Shown: positions 8,691-18,292, numbered from the stretch's first letter. The stretch is DNA of 64,000 bases from Enterobacter sp. JUb54 (GCF_014298075.1 NZ_CP060418.1:1240001-1304000), one strand, 5' to 3'. Program-made: numbers and translations. The notes: generated by a model from the sequence alone, not told the origin.

Positions 8691-9167
8691 ATGATTACGC
8701 TGCGCCCCATGCGCGAGGATGAATATCCGGGCTATCTGGATTATTTTATTGCCGATTACGCGCGAGAAATTGCGGCAAACTACCGGCTTTCTGCTGAGGC
8801 ATCACTGGCCAGGGCAAAGCAGGAGATCGAGCGCGACCTTCCTGAGGGCGTTAATACGCCCGGTCAGATCCTGCTGTGTTTAATGACCCGACAAGATAAT
8901 AACGACAGGCTGGTCGGCTACCTGTGGTACAAACCCGATGCCGACCAGCGTCGGGTCTTCATCTATGATTTTCATATCTTAAACGCTTGTCAGGGAATGG
9001 GGCTGGGTAAGCAGGCCATGCAGGTGTTTGAAGATGCAATGCGGGAGCAGGGGTTTGAGCAGATCGGGCTTCGCGTCGCGGGCGACAATGCGCGCGCCCG
9101 GCACGTCTATGAGGCTACCGGTTTTCATGTCACCGGTATTAATATGAGCAAACGTCTGCAAGGGTAA
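8691..9167 (+). CDS. GNAT-family N-acetyltransferase
   Basis: A 158-residue GNAT protein. The acetyl-CoA-binding core reads NACQGMGLGKQAM (motif A, Q/RxxGxG/A type), followed by LRVAGDNARARHVYEATGF, the usual C-terminal NxxARxxYExxGF pattern. The substrate is not predictable. AAAGGAATTTCA precedes the ATG. It lies between eamA and the mar operon and converges on marB. Confidence 0.85.
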   Translation: MITLRPMREDEYPGYLDYFIADYAREIAANYRLSAEASLARAKQEIERDLPEGVNTPGQILLCLMTRQDNNDRLVGYLWYKPDADQRRVFIYDFHILNACQGMGLGKQAMQVFEDAMREQGFEQIGLRVAGDNARARHVYEATGFHVTGINMSKRLQG

Positions 9168-9187
9168 ACCGCGGCTTTCCGGCAGGC

Positions 9188-9211
9188 AAAAAAAAGCCCC
9201 GTAAACGGGGC
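9188..9211 (-). terminator. Terminator of the marRAB operon
   Basis: GCCCCG pairs with CGGGGC (9196-9211) around a short loop. Read on the minus strand it is followed by a run of eight T (9188-9195), a textbook intrinsic terminator just after marB. Confidence 0.88.
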
Positions 9212-9231
9212 AAAATGCTCGGGTAGTGCAA

Positions 9232-9438
9232 TTAGTTATAATAGGGTACGCCTAACTCATCCGATTTATCGCTACCGGCGGCCATATGATTGAAATCAAA
9301 CGGCGAGTCGTTGTGCTCGGATGGCATAATCATGGCGTCGTGCTGATTGTGGCGTACCGGCGTGGTGGTTTGCTCCGCGAAGCTCTGGCTGGAGACCAGC
9401 GCGAGCAGGACAAAAGCAGCGGAAGCGAATAGTTTCAT
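9232..9438 (-). CDS. marB: MarB periplasmic protein
   Basis: A 68-residue small protein with a signal peptide (about 1-21, SQSFA) and the conserved C-terminal block GSDKSDELGVPYYN that identifies MarB; the middle is variable, as in the family. MarB is reported to dampen marA expression by an unclear mechanism. It is the last gene of marRAB, 30 bp after marA, followed by a strong terminator. Confidence 0.9.
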   Translation of the reverse strand: MKLFASAAFVLLALVSSQSFAEQTTTPVRHNQHDAMIMPSEHNDSPFDFNHMAAGSDKSDELGVPYYN

Positions 9439-9468
9439 GATTTCCTCAATACGTCTTTTTGCAGGCGG

Positions 9469-9852
9469 TTAACAGCAGTTGTTCAGTGGCATCAGATAGC
9501 GGGAATCACCCGGTATATTGGTCATGCGATATTTATGCGGCGGAACGTCGAAATAGTTTTTAAAGGTTCTCGTCAGCGTCTGTTGCGATTCGAAACCGTA
9601 GCGCTCTGCCAGGTACAGAATCGGCTCGTTGCTCTGCTTGAGTTTTTGCGCGATTTCCGTCAGCTTGCGGCTGCGGATGTACTGGCCTAAGGAGTGACCG
9701 GTCTCTTTCTTAAACATTCTTTGCAGGTGCCATTTGGAGTAACCAGAACGCTCGGACACTTTTTCCAGCGACAGGGGCGATTCCAGGTTATCTTCGATCC
9801 ACGACAAAATACTATGGATAGTGATGGCGTCATTATTGCGTCTGGACATCAT
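9469..9852 (-). CDS. marA: Transcriptional activator MarA
   Basis: A 127-residue AraC/XylS-type regulator of two helix-turn-helix motifs with no ligand domain, nearly identical to E. coli MarA ([40 protein letters not shown]). It activates multidrug efflux, oxidative-stress and solvent-tolerance genes through marboxes. Two adjacent ATGs exist (9852 and 9849). AGAGG lies 4 and 7 nt away respectively, so the second may be preferred, giving 126 residues. It sits 14 bp after marR. Confidence 0.95.
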   Translation of the reverse strand: MMSRRNNDAITIHSILSWIEDNLESPLSLEKVSERSGYSKWHLQRMFKKETGHSLGQYIRSRKLTEIAQKLKQSNEPILYLAERYGFESQQTLTRTFKNYFDVPPHKYRMTNIPGDSRYLMPLNNCC

Positions 9853-9866
9853 CTTACCTCTTCTTA

Positions 9867-10301
9867 TTACGGCAGGACTTTCTTGAGTAGATGCTCAAGG
9901 GTGACGATTTCGTCCGCCGACAGATTTTTTGTTAATTCCTGGTGCAACTTCTGACCCACAACCTGATGACACTGCTCACATAGCGCCGCACCGTCTGATG
10001 TCAATTGCACCAGCACACCGCGTTTGTCAGTAGGGTTGGGTAACCGTTCAATCCAGCCTTTGCAGACCAGGCGATCGAGCATGCGCGTCATTGCGCCAGG
10101 ATCGACCGAAAGCACGGTTTTCAACTCAACGGGGGTAATGCATACCTCGCAACGAATGGAACAGAGCACCCGGAACTGGGTGGAAGTGATATCCATCGGG
10201 GAGAGATACTCGTTGAGCAGGCGATCTTTTTTCTGGTTAACCATTTGAATCAAGCGACCAAGAGGGATCATTTCGTTAAACAGATCACTGGTGTTTTTCA
10301 C
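9867..10301 (-). CDS. marR: Multiple-antibiotic-resistance repressor MarR
   Basis: A 144-residue winged-helix repressor almost colinear with E. coli MarR ([25 protein letters not shown]; wing [14 protein letters not shown]). It represses its own operon by binding two boxes upstream and is released by phenolic ligands or by copper-driven oxidation of Cys80 in E. coli; the cysteine-bearing region [10 protein letters not shown] is present. No truncation or obviously inactivating change was seen. Confidence 0.95.
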   Translation of the reverse strand: MKNTSDLFNEMIPLGRLIQMVNQKKDRLLNEYLSPMDITSTQFRVLCSIRCEVCITPVELKTVLSVDPGAMTRMLDRLVCKGWIERLPNPTDKRGVLVQLTSDGAALCEQCHQVVGQKLHQELTKNLSADEIVTLEHLLKKVLP

Positions 10302-10306
10302 AATGG

Positions 10307-10318
10307 TTGCCCAGGCAA
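10307..10318. promoter_or_regulatory. MarR operator box II
   Basis: TTGCCCAGGCAA, an imperfect dyad identical to the box at 10342-10353. It sits downstream of the -10 element, immediately upstream of marR, as site II does in E. coli. Confidence 0.85.
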
Positions 10319-10335
10319 TTAGTTAGTTGCTGTGG

Positions 10336-10364
10336 ATATTATTGCCCAGGCAATCATAAGTCAA
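10336..10364 (-). promoter_or_regulatory. marRAB promoter overlapped by MarR box I
   Basis: On the minus strand, TTGACT (10359-10364) and TAATAT (10336-10341) are separated by exactly 17 bp. The spacer contains a second TTGCCCAGGCAA MarR box (10342-10353), so a bound repressor would cover the promoter. The arrangement mirrors E. coli marO. Confidence 0.88.
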
Positions 10365-10379
10365 CCTGACCGATTGCTG

Positions 10380-10399
10380 ATGACACGATTTGCTAAAGT
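10380..10399. promoter_or_regulatory. marbox (MarA/SoxS/Rob site)
   Basis: ATGACACGATTTGCTAAAGT differs at only a few positions from the E. coli mar marbox and keeps the GCAC-like and TAAA-like half elements. It lies about 16 bp upstream of the -35 element of the marRAB promoter, where MarA autoactivates. Confidence 0.8.
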
Positions 10400-10535
10400 G
10401 AGCCACGCAGCAAGCAGGTGGTACCAGAGAAGCGGGTGCTGGCGGGATTTCGGCGCTGGTATGATAACGCTGACAAAAGTTATACTGCCCCAGCAAAACG
10501 GTGATGAATGAAAAATTAACGGGGCTTTAATTAAT

Positions 10536-11204
10536 ATGATTGAACTTTTTAAAGCGATTGGCCTGGGGCTAGTAGTCATTTTACCGCTGGCAAATCCACT
10601 GACGACCGTGGCGCTGTTCCTCGGTCTCGCAGGCAACATGAATAATGAAGAACGTAACAAACAGTCGCTGATGGCGTCGGTGTACGTGTTCGTTATTCTG
10701 ATGGTTGCCTGGTACGCCGGTCAGGTGGTGATGAGCACCTTCGGGATCTCCATTCCCGGCCTGCGTATTGCGGGCGGCCTGATTGTCGCTTTTATCGGTT
10801 TCCGCATGCTCTTCCCGCAGCAGAAATCGCATGACTCCATGGAAGCCAAGATGAAGTCGGAAGAGCTGAAGGATGAGCCTACCGCCAATATCGCCTTTGT
10901 GCCGCTGGCGATGCCCAGCACCGCCGGACCGGGGACGATCGCGATGCTGATCAGTACCGCCTCAACGGTGAAACACGGCGTCGATTTTCCCGACTGGGTG
11001 GTGCTGGTGGCGCCGCCGATCATCTTCGGCCTGGTGGGGATTATTCTGTGGGGTTGTCTGCGCAGCTCCGGGGCGATTATGCGCCTGGTGGGCAAGGGCG
11101 GCATCGAAGCGATTTCCCGCCTGATGGGCTTCCTGCTGGTCTGTATGGGCGTGCAGTTTATCATCAACGGCGTGCTGGAGATTATCACCACCTATCACGC
11201 CTGA
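10536..11204 (+). CDS. marC: MarC-family integral membrane protein
   Basis: A 222-residue hydrophobic protein of the UPF0056/MarC family with six predicted helices ([21 protein letters not shown] at the N-terminus). It is divergent from marRAB as in E. coli. Despite the name, E. coli MarC is not required for multiple antibiotic resistance, and its transport or other role is unknown. Confidence 0.9.
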   Translation: MIELFKAIGLGLVVILPLANPLTTVALFLGLAGNMNNEERNKQSLMASVYVFVILMVAWYAGQVVMSTFGISIPGLRIAGGLIVAFIGFRMLFPQQKSHDSMEAKMKSEELKDEPTANIAFVPLAMPSTAGPGTIAMLISTASTVKHGVDFPDWVVLVAPPIIFGLVGIILWGCLRSSGAIMRLVGKGGIEAISRLMGFLLVCMGVQFIINGVLEIITTYHA

Positions 11205-11226
11205 TGCAGTCTGTTCGTTAGATCGT

Positions 11227-11264
11227 AAAAAAGCCCGCGCGGGGAATAAACCGGGCGGGCTTTT
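11227..11264. terminator. Bidirectional terminator between marC and sotB
   Basis: AAGCCCGC...GCGGGCTT forms a stem of about 12 bp with one mismatch. An A run lies to the left (11227-11232) and TTTT to the right (11261-11264), so it can end transcription from marC on the plus strand and from sotB on the minus strand. Confidence 0.82.
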
Positions 11265-11292
11265 GTTTACCTGTACTTGCTGCAATCAGCGA

Positions 11293-12489
11293 TCAGGAGT
11301 GATGCGGCCGCTCTTCCAGCGACACCGGCCAGCGGCGGAAGATCATCACCGCCCACACCAGCGCCACCAGCGCCGGAATGGCGCCCACGTAGCCGATAGA
11401 GGCCATCGACAGATGGGTACTGACCTGGCTACCTACCAGCGCACCGGCGCCGATACCGATATTAAAGATCCCCGAGAACAGCGACATTGCCACGTCAGTG
11501 GCATCGGGCGCCAGCGCCAGCACTTTCACCTGCATCCCGAGGCCGATAATCATAATGGCGATGCCCCAGAAGACGCTCAATATCATCAGGTAGTTCGCAT
11601 TCTGCGAAGCCGGCAGCAGCAGCAACAGACTGGCCAGCAGCAGTCCAATGGCGATGTTGATCAGGCCAGACGCGTGCTGGTTACCCAGTTTGCCAAACAG
11701 AATGCTGCCGATGATCCCCGCGCCACCCAGGGTCAGCAGCAGGACGGTGGCAAAATTACCGCTCAGCCCGGCGACGGTCTGAACAAAGGGTTCGATGTAG
11801 CTGTAGGCGGTGTAGTGCGCGGTGACCACAATCGCGGTCAGCAGATAGATGCTCAGCAGCGCCGGACGGCGGAACAGCAGCGGCAGACTTTTCAGTGAAC
11901 CGGAATGCTCGCTCGGCAGTTTTGGCAGCAGCTTGAACAGACACACTAAGGTGACCAGCGCCCCCATACCAATGACCAGGAAGGTGGTTCGCCAGCCGAA
12001 ATACTGCCCGACGATACGGCCAATCGGAATACCAAAGACCATCGCCAGCGCGGTGCCGGTGGCGATCAGGCTCAGGGCCTGCGCGCGTTTCCCCGGCGGG
12101 GCCAGGCGAATAGCCAACGCTGAGGTGATCGACCAGAACACCGCATGAGCGAAGGCGATGCCGATGCGGCTAATCACCAGCACGTTAAAGTTCCAGGCAA
12201 AAAACGACAGCACGTGGCTGGCAATAAACAGAATAAACAGGCCGATCAGCAGGCGACGGCGCTCCATCTGGCTGGTCAGCAGCATAAACGGCAGCGACAT
12301 CAACGCCACCACCCACGCGTAGATGGTCAGCATCATGCCCACCTGCGCGGTCTCCATGCCAAAGCTGTCGGCGATATCGGACAGCAGACCGACCGGCGCG
12401 AATTCGGTGGTATTAAAGATGAACGCGGCGATAGCAAGCGTGACGACCCGAAGCCACGCGACCCTGCGTGAAACCGTATTTGTGATCAT
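11293..12489 (-). CDS. sotB: Sugar efflux transporter SotB
   Basis: A 398-residue, 12-helix DHA1-type major facilitator, very similar to E. coli SotB/YdeA, which exports arabinose and some other sugars or IPTG. Diagnostic stretches include [20 protein letters not shown] and [15 protein letters not shown]. The start at 12489 ([14 protein letters not shown]) is preferred over the longer frame from 12561 because it aligns with the E. coli start, although the ribosome-binding site is weak. It converges on marC. Confidence 0.9.
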   Translation of the reverse strand: MITNTVSRRVAWLRVVTLAIAAFIFNTTEFAPVGLLSDIADSFGMETAQVGMMLTIYAWVVALMSLPFMLLTSQMERRRLLIGLFILFIASHVLSFFAWNFNVLVISRIGIAFAHAVFWSITSALAIRLAPPGKRAQALSLIATGTALAMVFGIPIGRIVGQYFGWRTTFLVIGMGALVTLVCLFKLLPKLPSEHSGSLKSLPLLFRRPALLSIYLLTAIVVTAHYTAYSYIEPFVQTVAGLSGNFATVLLLTLGGAGIIGSILFGKLGNQHASGLINIAIGLLLASLLLLLPASQNANYLMILSVFWGIAIMIIGLGMQVKVLALAPDATDVAMSLFSGIFNIGIGAGALVGSQVSTHLSMASIGYVGAIPALVALVWAVMIFRRWPVSLEERPHHS

Positions 12490-12691
12490 AGATTCTGAGC
12501 TGATAACTGAAGAGAAGAGAGGCGTCGATCTTAAAACGAACGGTGGTGAAAATACAATCACTTTGTGATCTGGATCTCATTATTTCATTGGCAGACATTC
12601 CAGCGTTAACGGATTCATTTTTATATAGATAGTGTGCATGATTCGCTTTTATGTCATGTTGATGAGATGTAAAAACAGGAAGGATTGTAGG

Positions 12692-13486
12692 ATGAAGGAA
12701 ATTGATTTTTACCTCGTGGATGCCTTCAGCGACCGCAATTTTGGCGGCAATGCGGCGGCGGTGTGTCCACTCACCGAATGGTTACCGGATGACGTACTGC
12801 TGAAAATGGCGCAGCAGCATAATCAGTCCGAGACGGCGTTTTTCGTGCGCAGCGATGAAGGGTATGAACTGCGCTGGTTCACCACCCAGTATGAGATCAA
12901 CCTCTGCGGTCACGCGACGCTGGCTTCGGCACATATTATTTTCGAATATCTCGATCATCCTTCCGCCACCATCGTGTTCAGCACCCGCTTTGTCGGAGAG
13001 CTGCGGGTGACCCGCAACGGCGACTGGCTGACCCTTGATTTCCCGGCATGGCAGACCACACCGGTGGTGACGCCGCCGCCGGCGCTGTTATCCGGACTGG
13101 GGCTGAGTAAGGCGATTGAGGTGCGCGAAGGGCGCGACTATCTGGTGGTTCTCGAAAACCGCCAGCAGGTGGAAGCTGTCAGGCCGGATATGCAGCAGCT
13201 CGAGCAGCTTGGCAAAATGGTCTGTATCAGCGCCGCCTCCGATGATGAGTATGACTTTGTCAGCCGCTTCTTCTGCCCGGGCGAATCGGTCGCCGAAGAC
13301 CCGGTCACCGGCTCCGCGCACAGCATGCTGATCCCGTACTGGGGCGACAAGCTGGCGAAAACGACGATGCTTGCCCGTCAGGTGTCGGCCCGCGGCGGCG
13401 ATCTGCGCTGCCAATGGCAGGGCGATCGGGTGCTGATCGGCGGCCAGGCAACCACCTACATGACCGGGTCGATCACCCTACGCTAA
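12692..13486 (+). CDS. PhzF-family isomerase/epimerase, copy 1
   Basis: A 264-residue protein of the PhzF (diaminopimelate-epimerase-like) fold, related to E. coli YddE. The catalytic glutamate of the family is at E47 in QSETAF, followed by NLCGHATLASAH and EDPVTGSAH, the two conserved active-site blocks. The substrate is unknown. The ATG at 12692 follows AGGAAGG and is preferred to an upstream in-frame ATG at 12632. The next gene starts 9 bp later and is a close paralogue. Confidence 0.85.
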   Translation: MKEIDFYLVDAFSDRNFGGNAAAVCPLTEWLPDDVLLKMAQQHNQSETAFFVRSDEGYELRWFTTQYEINLCGHATLASAHIIFEYLDHPSATIVFSTRFVGELRVTRNGDWLTLDFPAWQTTPVVTPPPALLSGLGLSKAIEVREGRDYLVVLENRQQVEAVRPDMQQLEQLGKMVCISAASDDEYDFVSRFFCPGESVAEDPVTGSAHSMLIPYWGDKLAKTTMLARQVSARGGDLRCQWQGDRVLIGGQATTYMTGSITLR

Positions 13487-13495
13487 GGAGAAGCC

Positions 13496-14290
13496 GTGAA
13501 AGCGATTCCGATGTATCTGGTGTCCGCGTTCAGCGATAGCCCGTTTTCCGGCAACCCGGCGGCGGTCTGCCTGCTGGAGGAGTGGCTGGCGGATGACGTA
13601 CTGCTGAAGATGGCCCAGGAACATAACCAGTCTGAAACCGCCTTCGTGGTACGGGAAGGCGAGACGTTTAGCCTGCGTTGGTTCACCACCCGCAATGAGG
13701 TCAATCTTTGCGGTCATGCGACGCTCGCCAGCGCCCACGTCATTTTCCATCATCTTGACTATCCCCAGGCATCGGTGGCGTTCGCAACCGCCTCCGGTCG
13801 CCTGACGGTAAGCCGGGAAGGCGACTGGCTGACGCTGGATTTTCCGGCCGGTGCCACCGAAGAGTGCGTGCCGCCTGCGGCATTGCTGGCCGGACTGGGC
13901 ATCGACCGCTACGTCAGCGCCCGGCGCGGCCGGGCATGGCTTATCGAACTGGCGACTCGCGCAGAGGTTGAGGCGGTCAGACCGGCAATTGCCGCGCTGA
14001 CGCCCGGTGAACATAAAGTGACGATCACCGCCCCTGGCGACGGTGAATATGACTTTGTCAGCCGCTTTTTCTCTCCGGGAGAAGCGGTCTGGGAGGATCC
14101 GGTTACCGGATCGGCCCACACTATGCTGATCCCGTTCTGGAGCGCGAAGCTGGGGAAAAACAGCCTGCTGGCGCGTCAGGTGTCAGCCCGCGGCGGCGAT
14201 ATGCGCTGTGAGCTGAAGGGCGATCGGGTGCTGATGTCCGGGCAGGCGGTGACCTGGCTGCAGGGGAAAATTCTGCTGCGCGACGCCTGA
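13496..14290 (+). CDS. PhzF-family isomerase/epimerase, copy 2
   Basis: A second 264-residue PhzF-like protein, colinear with the preceding one and carrying the same active-site elements (QSETAF with E47, NLCGHATLASAH, EDPVTGSAH). It starts with GTG behind AAGGAG. The two genes share length, spacing and long identical runs, so they are a tandem duplication, now divergent around residues 95-170. They may form a heterodimer or have split substrates; both ideas are inference. Confidence 0.85.
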   Translation: MKAIPMYLVSAFSDSPFSGNPAAVCLLEEWLADDVLLKMAQEHNQSETAFVVREGETFSLRWFTTRNEVNLCGHATLASAHVIFHHLDYPQASVAFATASGRLTVSREGDWLTLDFPAGATEECVPPAALLAGLGIDRYVSARRGRAWLIELATRAEVEAVRPAIAALTPGEHKVTITAPGDGEYDFVSRFFSPGEAVWEDPVTGSAHTMLIPFWSAKLGKNSLLARQVSARGGDMRCELKGDRVLMSGQAVTWLQGKILLRDA

Positions 14291-14315
14291 GGCGTCAGAC
14301 GAATTGAGATCGTTG

Positions 14316-14343
14316 ACCACGCCCGCATTCTGCGGGCGGGTCA
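14316..14343. terminator. GC-rich stem-loop between PhzF copy 2 and the dehydrogenase
   Basis: TGACCACGCCCGCA pairs with TGCGGGCGGGTCA with one bulged base around a 1-3 nt loop. It lies between convergent genes. No T run is present, so it is a terminator candidate by position and stem strength only. Confidence 0.4.
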
Positions 14344-14353
14344 TTGCGCACTG

Positions 14354-15301
14354 TCAGGCGGGAAGGCGGGCGATATTGGCTTTAATCACCGCGACCGATT
14401 GGGCGAATTTCTCGCGCTCGTCCGCGGCTAACTGCAGCTCGATAATCTGCTGAACACCGCTCTGCGCCAGCACCGCCGGCACACCAACCGCCACGTTTTT
14501 CTCGCCATATTCACCATCAAGAATGCATGAAATCGCCAGTGCGCGATGGCTGCCGGTAAAGATATTGCGGCAGATCTCGGCGATGGTGCCGGCGACGCCG
14601 TACTCCGTACATCCTTTCCCGGCGTAAATCTCAAACCCCAGGGTGCGTACCTTCTCGGCAATCTGCTGGCGGTCCAGCTCCTGCCCGGTATGTTTGCGGT
14701 ACACATCGGCAATCGGCGAGCCATAGACCGACGAGTGCGACCACACCGGAAACTGCGTATCGCCGTGTTCGCCGAGAATAAAGGCGTCAATGCTCTGGGC
14801 GCCGATATCAAGAGCCTGGGCGAGCACCCGGCGCAAGCGGGTGGTATCCAGCCAGACGCCGGTACCGATCACCTGGCTGCGCGGCAGTCCGGAGAGTTGC
14901 CATACCTGCCAGGTAATAATGTCGCAGGGGTTGGTGGCGACGAGGAAAATACCGTTGAAGCCGTTGGCCATCATCTGCGGCACGATGCTGTTGACGATGC
15001 CGGCCGTCGCGGTGAGTTCATCAAGCCGCGTCTGGCCCTGCTTCAGGGCACCGCCGGAGACGGTGATCACCGCAATATCGACGTCGGCGCAGTCGCTGAC
15101 GTCACGCGCTGAAATGGTCATCATCCCCGGCATATAGGCCGCGGCATCGCTGAGATCCTGAACGTGGGCCTGCGCCCGGGCGGTATTCAAATCCACGAGG
15201 ATCAATTCCTCACAGATATTTTGATTTAACAAGGCGTAGGCGGCCGACGTGCCGACGTTGCCGGCGCCAATAATCATCACCTTACGTGCTTTGGTATTCA
15301 T
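14354..15301 (-). CDS. L-lactate/malate-family 2-hydroxyacid dehydrogenase
   Basis: A 315-residue NAD-dependent dehydrogenase of the LDH/MDH fold. The Rossmann motif GAGNVG is at 12-17. The catalytic set is complete: R92 (loop arginine), D152 and R155 in WLDTTR, and H179 in GEHGD. Six residues before R92, where lactate dehydrogenases carry Gln and malate dehydrogenases Arg, this protein has L86. That suggests a larger aliphatic 2-oxoacid such as 2-oxoisocaproate, although lactate cannot be excluded. It stands alone on the minus strand. Confidence 0.85.
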   Translation of the reverse strand: MNTKARKVMIIGAGNVGTSAAYALLNQNICEELILVDLNTARAQAHVQDLSDAAAYMPGMMTISARDVSDCADVDIAVITVSGGALKQGQTRLDELTATAGIVNSIVPQMMANGFNGIFLVATNPCDIITWQVWQLSGLPRSQVIGTGVWLDTTRLRRVLAQALDIGAQSIDAFILGEHGDTQFPVWSHSSVYGSPIADVYRKHTGQELDRQQIAEKVRTLGFEIYAGKGCTEYGVAGTIAEICRNIFTGSHRALAISCILDGEYGEKNVAVGVPAVLAQSGVQQIIELQLAADEREKFAQSVAVIKANIARLPA

Positions 15302-15444
15302 GGTCCTGTCCCGCTATCAGAGGTCATCTTATAAAATTACCGCCGCTCAATGGCTTAGCGCAAGCGCAGGGCGGAGGTATAAGTTAACGCTATGAGGGCC
15401 AGGTGTACGCGCTGCGCTACAGTGGTCAAAAAAGGAGCTTACCT

Positions 15445-15927
15445 ATGTATACCATCGCCCCCACTACGCTTGCCCACCCCGACCTGACGGCCCTGATCGC
15501 CCAACTGGATGCCTACCAAGAGTCTCTTTATCCAGCTGAAAGCAACCATCTGGTCGATTTGACCCAGCTGGCACCGGAGTCAGTGATCGTGCTGCTAATC
15601 CGCGACGCGCAACAGCAGGCGGTCGGCTGCGGGGCGATTGTGCTGGATAAGCAGGGCTTTGGTGAAATGAAGCGGGTCTATATCGACCCGACCCATCGCG
15701 GACAGATGCTGGGGGAGAGGCTGCTGGAGGCGCTGGAAAGCGAAGCTCTGCGCCGGGACTGCCATACCGTGCGTCTGGAGACCGGGATCCATCAGCACGC
15801 GGCGGTCAAACTGTATACCCGCAGCGGGTATCAAACCCGCTGCGCCTTTGCGCCCTATAAGCCCGACCCGCTGAGCCTGTTTATGGAGAAACTGCTCGTT
15901 GCCGATCTTCGTTCAGCAGCGCTATAA
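15445..15927 (+). CDS. GNAT-family N-acetyltransferase
   Basis: A 160-residue GNAT protein with the acetyl-CoA motif [14 protein letters not shown] and the C-terminal pattern [14 protein letters not shown]. The ATG at 15445 follows AAAGGAGC, a strong ribosome-binding site, and is preferred to the in-frame ATG at 15403. Its last 47 bases overlap the end of the convergent ptrR. The substrate is unknown. Confidence 0.82.
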   Translation: MYTIAPTTLAHPDLTALIAQLDAYQESLYPAESNHLVDLTQLAPESVIVLLIRDAQQQAVGCGAIVLDKQGFGEMKRVYIDPTHRGQMLGERLLEALESEALRRDCHTVRLETGIHQHAAVKLYTRSGYQTRCAFAPYKPDPLSLFMEKLLVADLRSAAL

Positions 15928-16759
15928 ACGCCTCCAGCTGGCGGTTTTTGGCGCCGCGGCGCCACACCAGCCAGGTGGTTAACCAGCGCCACTCTTCGGC
16001 CAGCGGCCAGGCGGAAACCTGCTGGTGCCCCGGCATGCTTTCGAGCATGCTGCGCGGGATCAGCGCCAGCCCGGCCCCGGCAATCACGCAGGCCAGCATG
16101 CCGTGATAGGACTCCATTTCGTGGATCCGTCCCGGCGTGGCGCGGTCGGCATGGAACCAGCTTTCGAAATGGCGGCGGTAGGAGCAGTTGGCGCGAAAGG
16201 CGTACACCTCGCTGCCGTTAACTTCGCTGGCCCTTGTGACCGGCGCATGGCCAACCGGCGCGACAATCATCATCTCTTCCGGGAACACCGGTAAGCCCTC
16301 AAGACCGGGATGCACCAGCGGCCCGTCAACGAATGCCGCACTTAAGGTGCCCTCCAGCACGCCGTCAATCATGGTACCTGACGGGCCGGTCGAGAGCGCC
16401 AGATGGATTTTCGGATAGCGCTGGTTATACAGCGCCAGCGTCGATGGAATGCGCACCGCCGCGGTGCTCTCCAGCGAGCCGAGCGAAAACAGGCCCTGAG
16501 GCTCATCTCCGGCGACCACCATCCGCGCTTCATCAACCAGCGCGAGGATCTGCTGGCTATAGCGTAAAAAGCTATGCCCGGCGGGCGACAGGCGCAGGCG
16601 CTGGTTCTCACGAATAAACAACTCAACGCCAAGGTCAGCCTCCAGCTGACGAATGCGGGTCGTCAGGTTAGAGGGAACCCGGTGCACCTTCTGCGCGGCC
16701 TGGGTAATGCTGCCGGTGCTGGCGACGGCGTTAAACATCTCAAGCTGGGTCAGGTCCAT
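15881..16759 (-). CDS. ptrR: LysR-type regulator PtrR (YneJ)
   Basis: A 292-residue LysR regulator. The N-terminal helix-turn-helix ([33 protein letters not shown]) and the effector domain match E. coli YneJ/PtrR nearly throughout, including [17 protein letters not shown]. In E. coli it regulates the adjacent sad-glsB genes in putrescine and glutamate use. It is divergent from sad over a 105-bp region that should contain its binding sites. Confidence 0.9.
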   Translation of the reverse strand: MDLTQLEMFNAVASTGSITQAAQKVHRVPSNLTTRIRQLEADLGVELFIRENQRLRLSPAGHSFLRYSQQILALVDEARMVVAGDEPQGLFSLGSLESTAAVRIPSTLALYNQRYPKIHLALSTGPSGTMIDGVLEGTLSAAFVDGPLVHPGLEGLPVFPEEMMIVAPVGHAPVTRASEVNGSEVYAFRANCSYRRHFESWFHADRATPGRIHEMESYHGMLACVIAGAGLALIPRSMLESMPGHQQVSAWPLAEEWRWLTTWLVWRRGAKNRQLEAFIALLNEDRQRAVSP

Positions 16760-16864
16760 AGTGTTCTTCTTTTGTGAATGGGTTACTTAATATTATTCAT
16801 TTTCAATGAAAGGAAGGGTACGCCAGAATGAGGTCAATTCGCAATCAACAGAGAGAGCAATACG

Positions 16865-18250
16865 ATGACTTTATCGACAACGCACGCGGTTTCCATCAAC
16901 CCGACCACGGGAGAAATGGTGTCGTCTCTTCCCTGGGCGACTGAACAACAAGTGGATTCGGCGATTGCGCTGGCTGAGCAGGGCTATCGTCAGTGGCGCA
17001 CCGTCAGTGTCGCCGAGCGTGCCGATGCACTCCGTCGTGTCGGCAGCGCGCTGCGCGCCCGCGCCGAAGAGATGGCGCAGATGATCAGCCTTGAAATGGG
17101 CAAACCGATCGCCCAGGCCCGTGGCGAAGTGACCAAATCCGCCAACCTCTGCGACTGGTACGCAGAGCATGGTCCGGCGATGCTGGCGACCGAAGCCACC
17201 GCGGTGGAAAACAACAACGCGGTGATTGAATACCGTCCTCTGGGGGCGATCCTCGCGATTATGCCGTGGAACTTCCCGCTGTGGCAGGTATTGCGCGGGG
17301 CGGTACCGATCCTGCTGGCGGGCAACAGCTACCTGCTGAAACACGCGCCGAATGTGATGGGCAGCGCGGCGCTGATTGGCGAGATCTTTGACGCAGCAGG
17401 ACTGCCGGATGGCGTCTTCGGTTGGGTAAATGCCACCAACGACGGCGTGTCGCAGGCGATTAACGACTCACGTATTGCCGCGGTGACCTTGACCGGGAGC
17501 ATGCGTGCCGGCAAGGCTATCGGCGCACAGGCCGGTGCTGCTCTGAAGAAATGCGTCCTTGAACTGGGCGGTTCCGATCCGTTTATCGTCCTCAATGATG
17601 CTGACCTTGATGAAGCGGTTAAAGCGGCGGTGATTGGTCGCTATCAAAATAGCGGTCAGGTGTGTGCCGCTTCGAAGCGTTTTATCGTTGAAGCCGGCAT
17701 TGCCGAGGCCTTTACCAGCCGTTTTGTCGCCGCCGTCGACGCCCTGAAGATGGGTGACCCGCGTGATGAAGCCAACTACATCGGGCCAATGGCGCGCTTC
17801 GATCTGCGTGATGAACTGCATCAGCAGGTGACCGCGACCCTGGCGGAAGGGGCGACCTTGCTGCTGGGCGCAGAGAAAATGGCCGGGGCGGGCAACTACT
17901 ATGCGCCAACGGTGCTGGGTAACGTCACACCGGAAATGACCGGATTCCGCCAGGAGCTGTTTGGCCCGGTGGCCACCATCAGCGTGGCGCGCGATGCCGA
18001 TCACGCGCTGGCCCTGGCCAACGATAGCGACTTTGGCCTGTCGGCCACCGTCTATACCACCAGCGTCGATGAAGCGCAGCGTTTTTCCCGCGAGCTGGAG
18101 TGCGGAGGCGTCTTTATTAATGGTTACAGCGCCAGCGATGCCCGCGTCGCGTTTGGCGGCGTGAAAAAGAGTGGCTTTGGTCGCGAACTGTCCCATTTCG
18201 GCCTGCATGAGTTCTGTAATGTGCAAACCGTATGGAAAGACCGTCGCTAA
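16865..18250 (+). CDS. sad: NAD-dependent succinate-semialdehyde dehydrogenase Sad
   Basis: A 461-residue aldehyde dehydrogenase oxidising succinate semialdehyde to succinate in putrescine/GABA breakdown. The catalytic cysteine is near residue 267 in NSGQVCAASKRF, and the glutamate block is LELGGSDPF. It closely matches E. coli Sad (YneI). AGAGAGAGC precedes the ATG. It is the first gene of sad-glsB-yneG and is divergent from ptrR. Confidence 0.92.
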   Translation: MTLSTTHAVSINPTTGEMVSSLPWATEQQVDSAIALAEQGYRQWRTVSVAERADALRRVGSALRARAEEMAQMISLEMGKPIAQARGEVTKSANLCDWYAEHGPAMLATEATAVENNNAVIEYRPLGAILAIMPWNFPLWQVLRGAVPILLAGNSYLLKHAPNVMGSAALIGEIFDAAGLPDGVFGWVNATNDGVSQAINDSRIAAVTLTGSMRAGKAIGAQAGAALKKCVLELGGSDPFIVLNDADLDEAVKAAVIGRYQNSGQVCAASKRFIVEAGIAEAFTSRFVAAVDALKMGDPRDEANYIGPMARFDLRDELHQQVTATLAEGATLLLGAEKMAGAGNYYAPTVLGNVTPEMTGFRQELFGPVATISVARDADHALALANDSDFGLSATVYTTSVDEAQRFSRELECGGVFINGYSASDARVAFGGVKKSGFGRELSHFGLHEFCNVQTVWKDRR

Positions 18251-18262
18251 CCGACGTCACGC

Positions 18263-18292
18263 CTGACGACCGTCGCCGCACTCTGCTATACT
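18263..18292 (+). promoter_or_regulatory. Possible internal promoter upstream of glsB
   Basis: An extended -10 element TGCTATACT (hexamer 18287-18292) is preceded by CTGACG (18263-18268) with an 18-bp spacer. The predicted start near 18299 is about 30 nt before the glsB GTG. It could allow glutaminase expression independent of sad. Confidence 0.4.

Noticed and set aside
15349-15370. Possible sigma-54 element TGGCTTAGCGCAAGC before an acetyltransferase gene
   Set aside because: GG-N10-GC spacing fits, but the -24 and -12 cores match poorly (TGGCTT, AAGC) and there is no NtrC-like dyad upstream.
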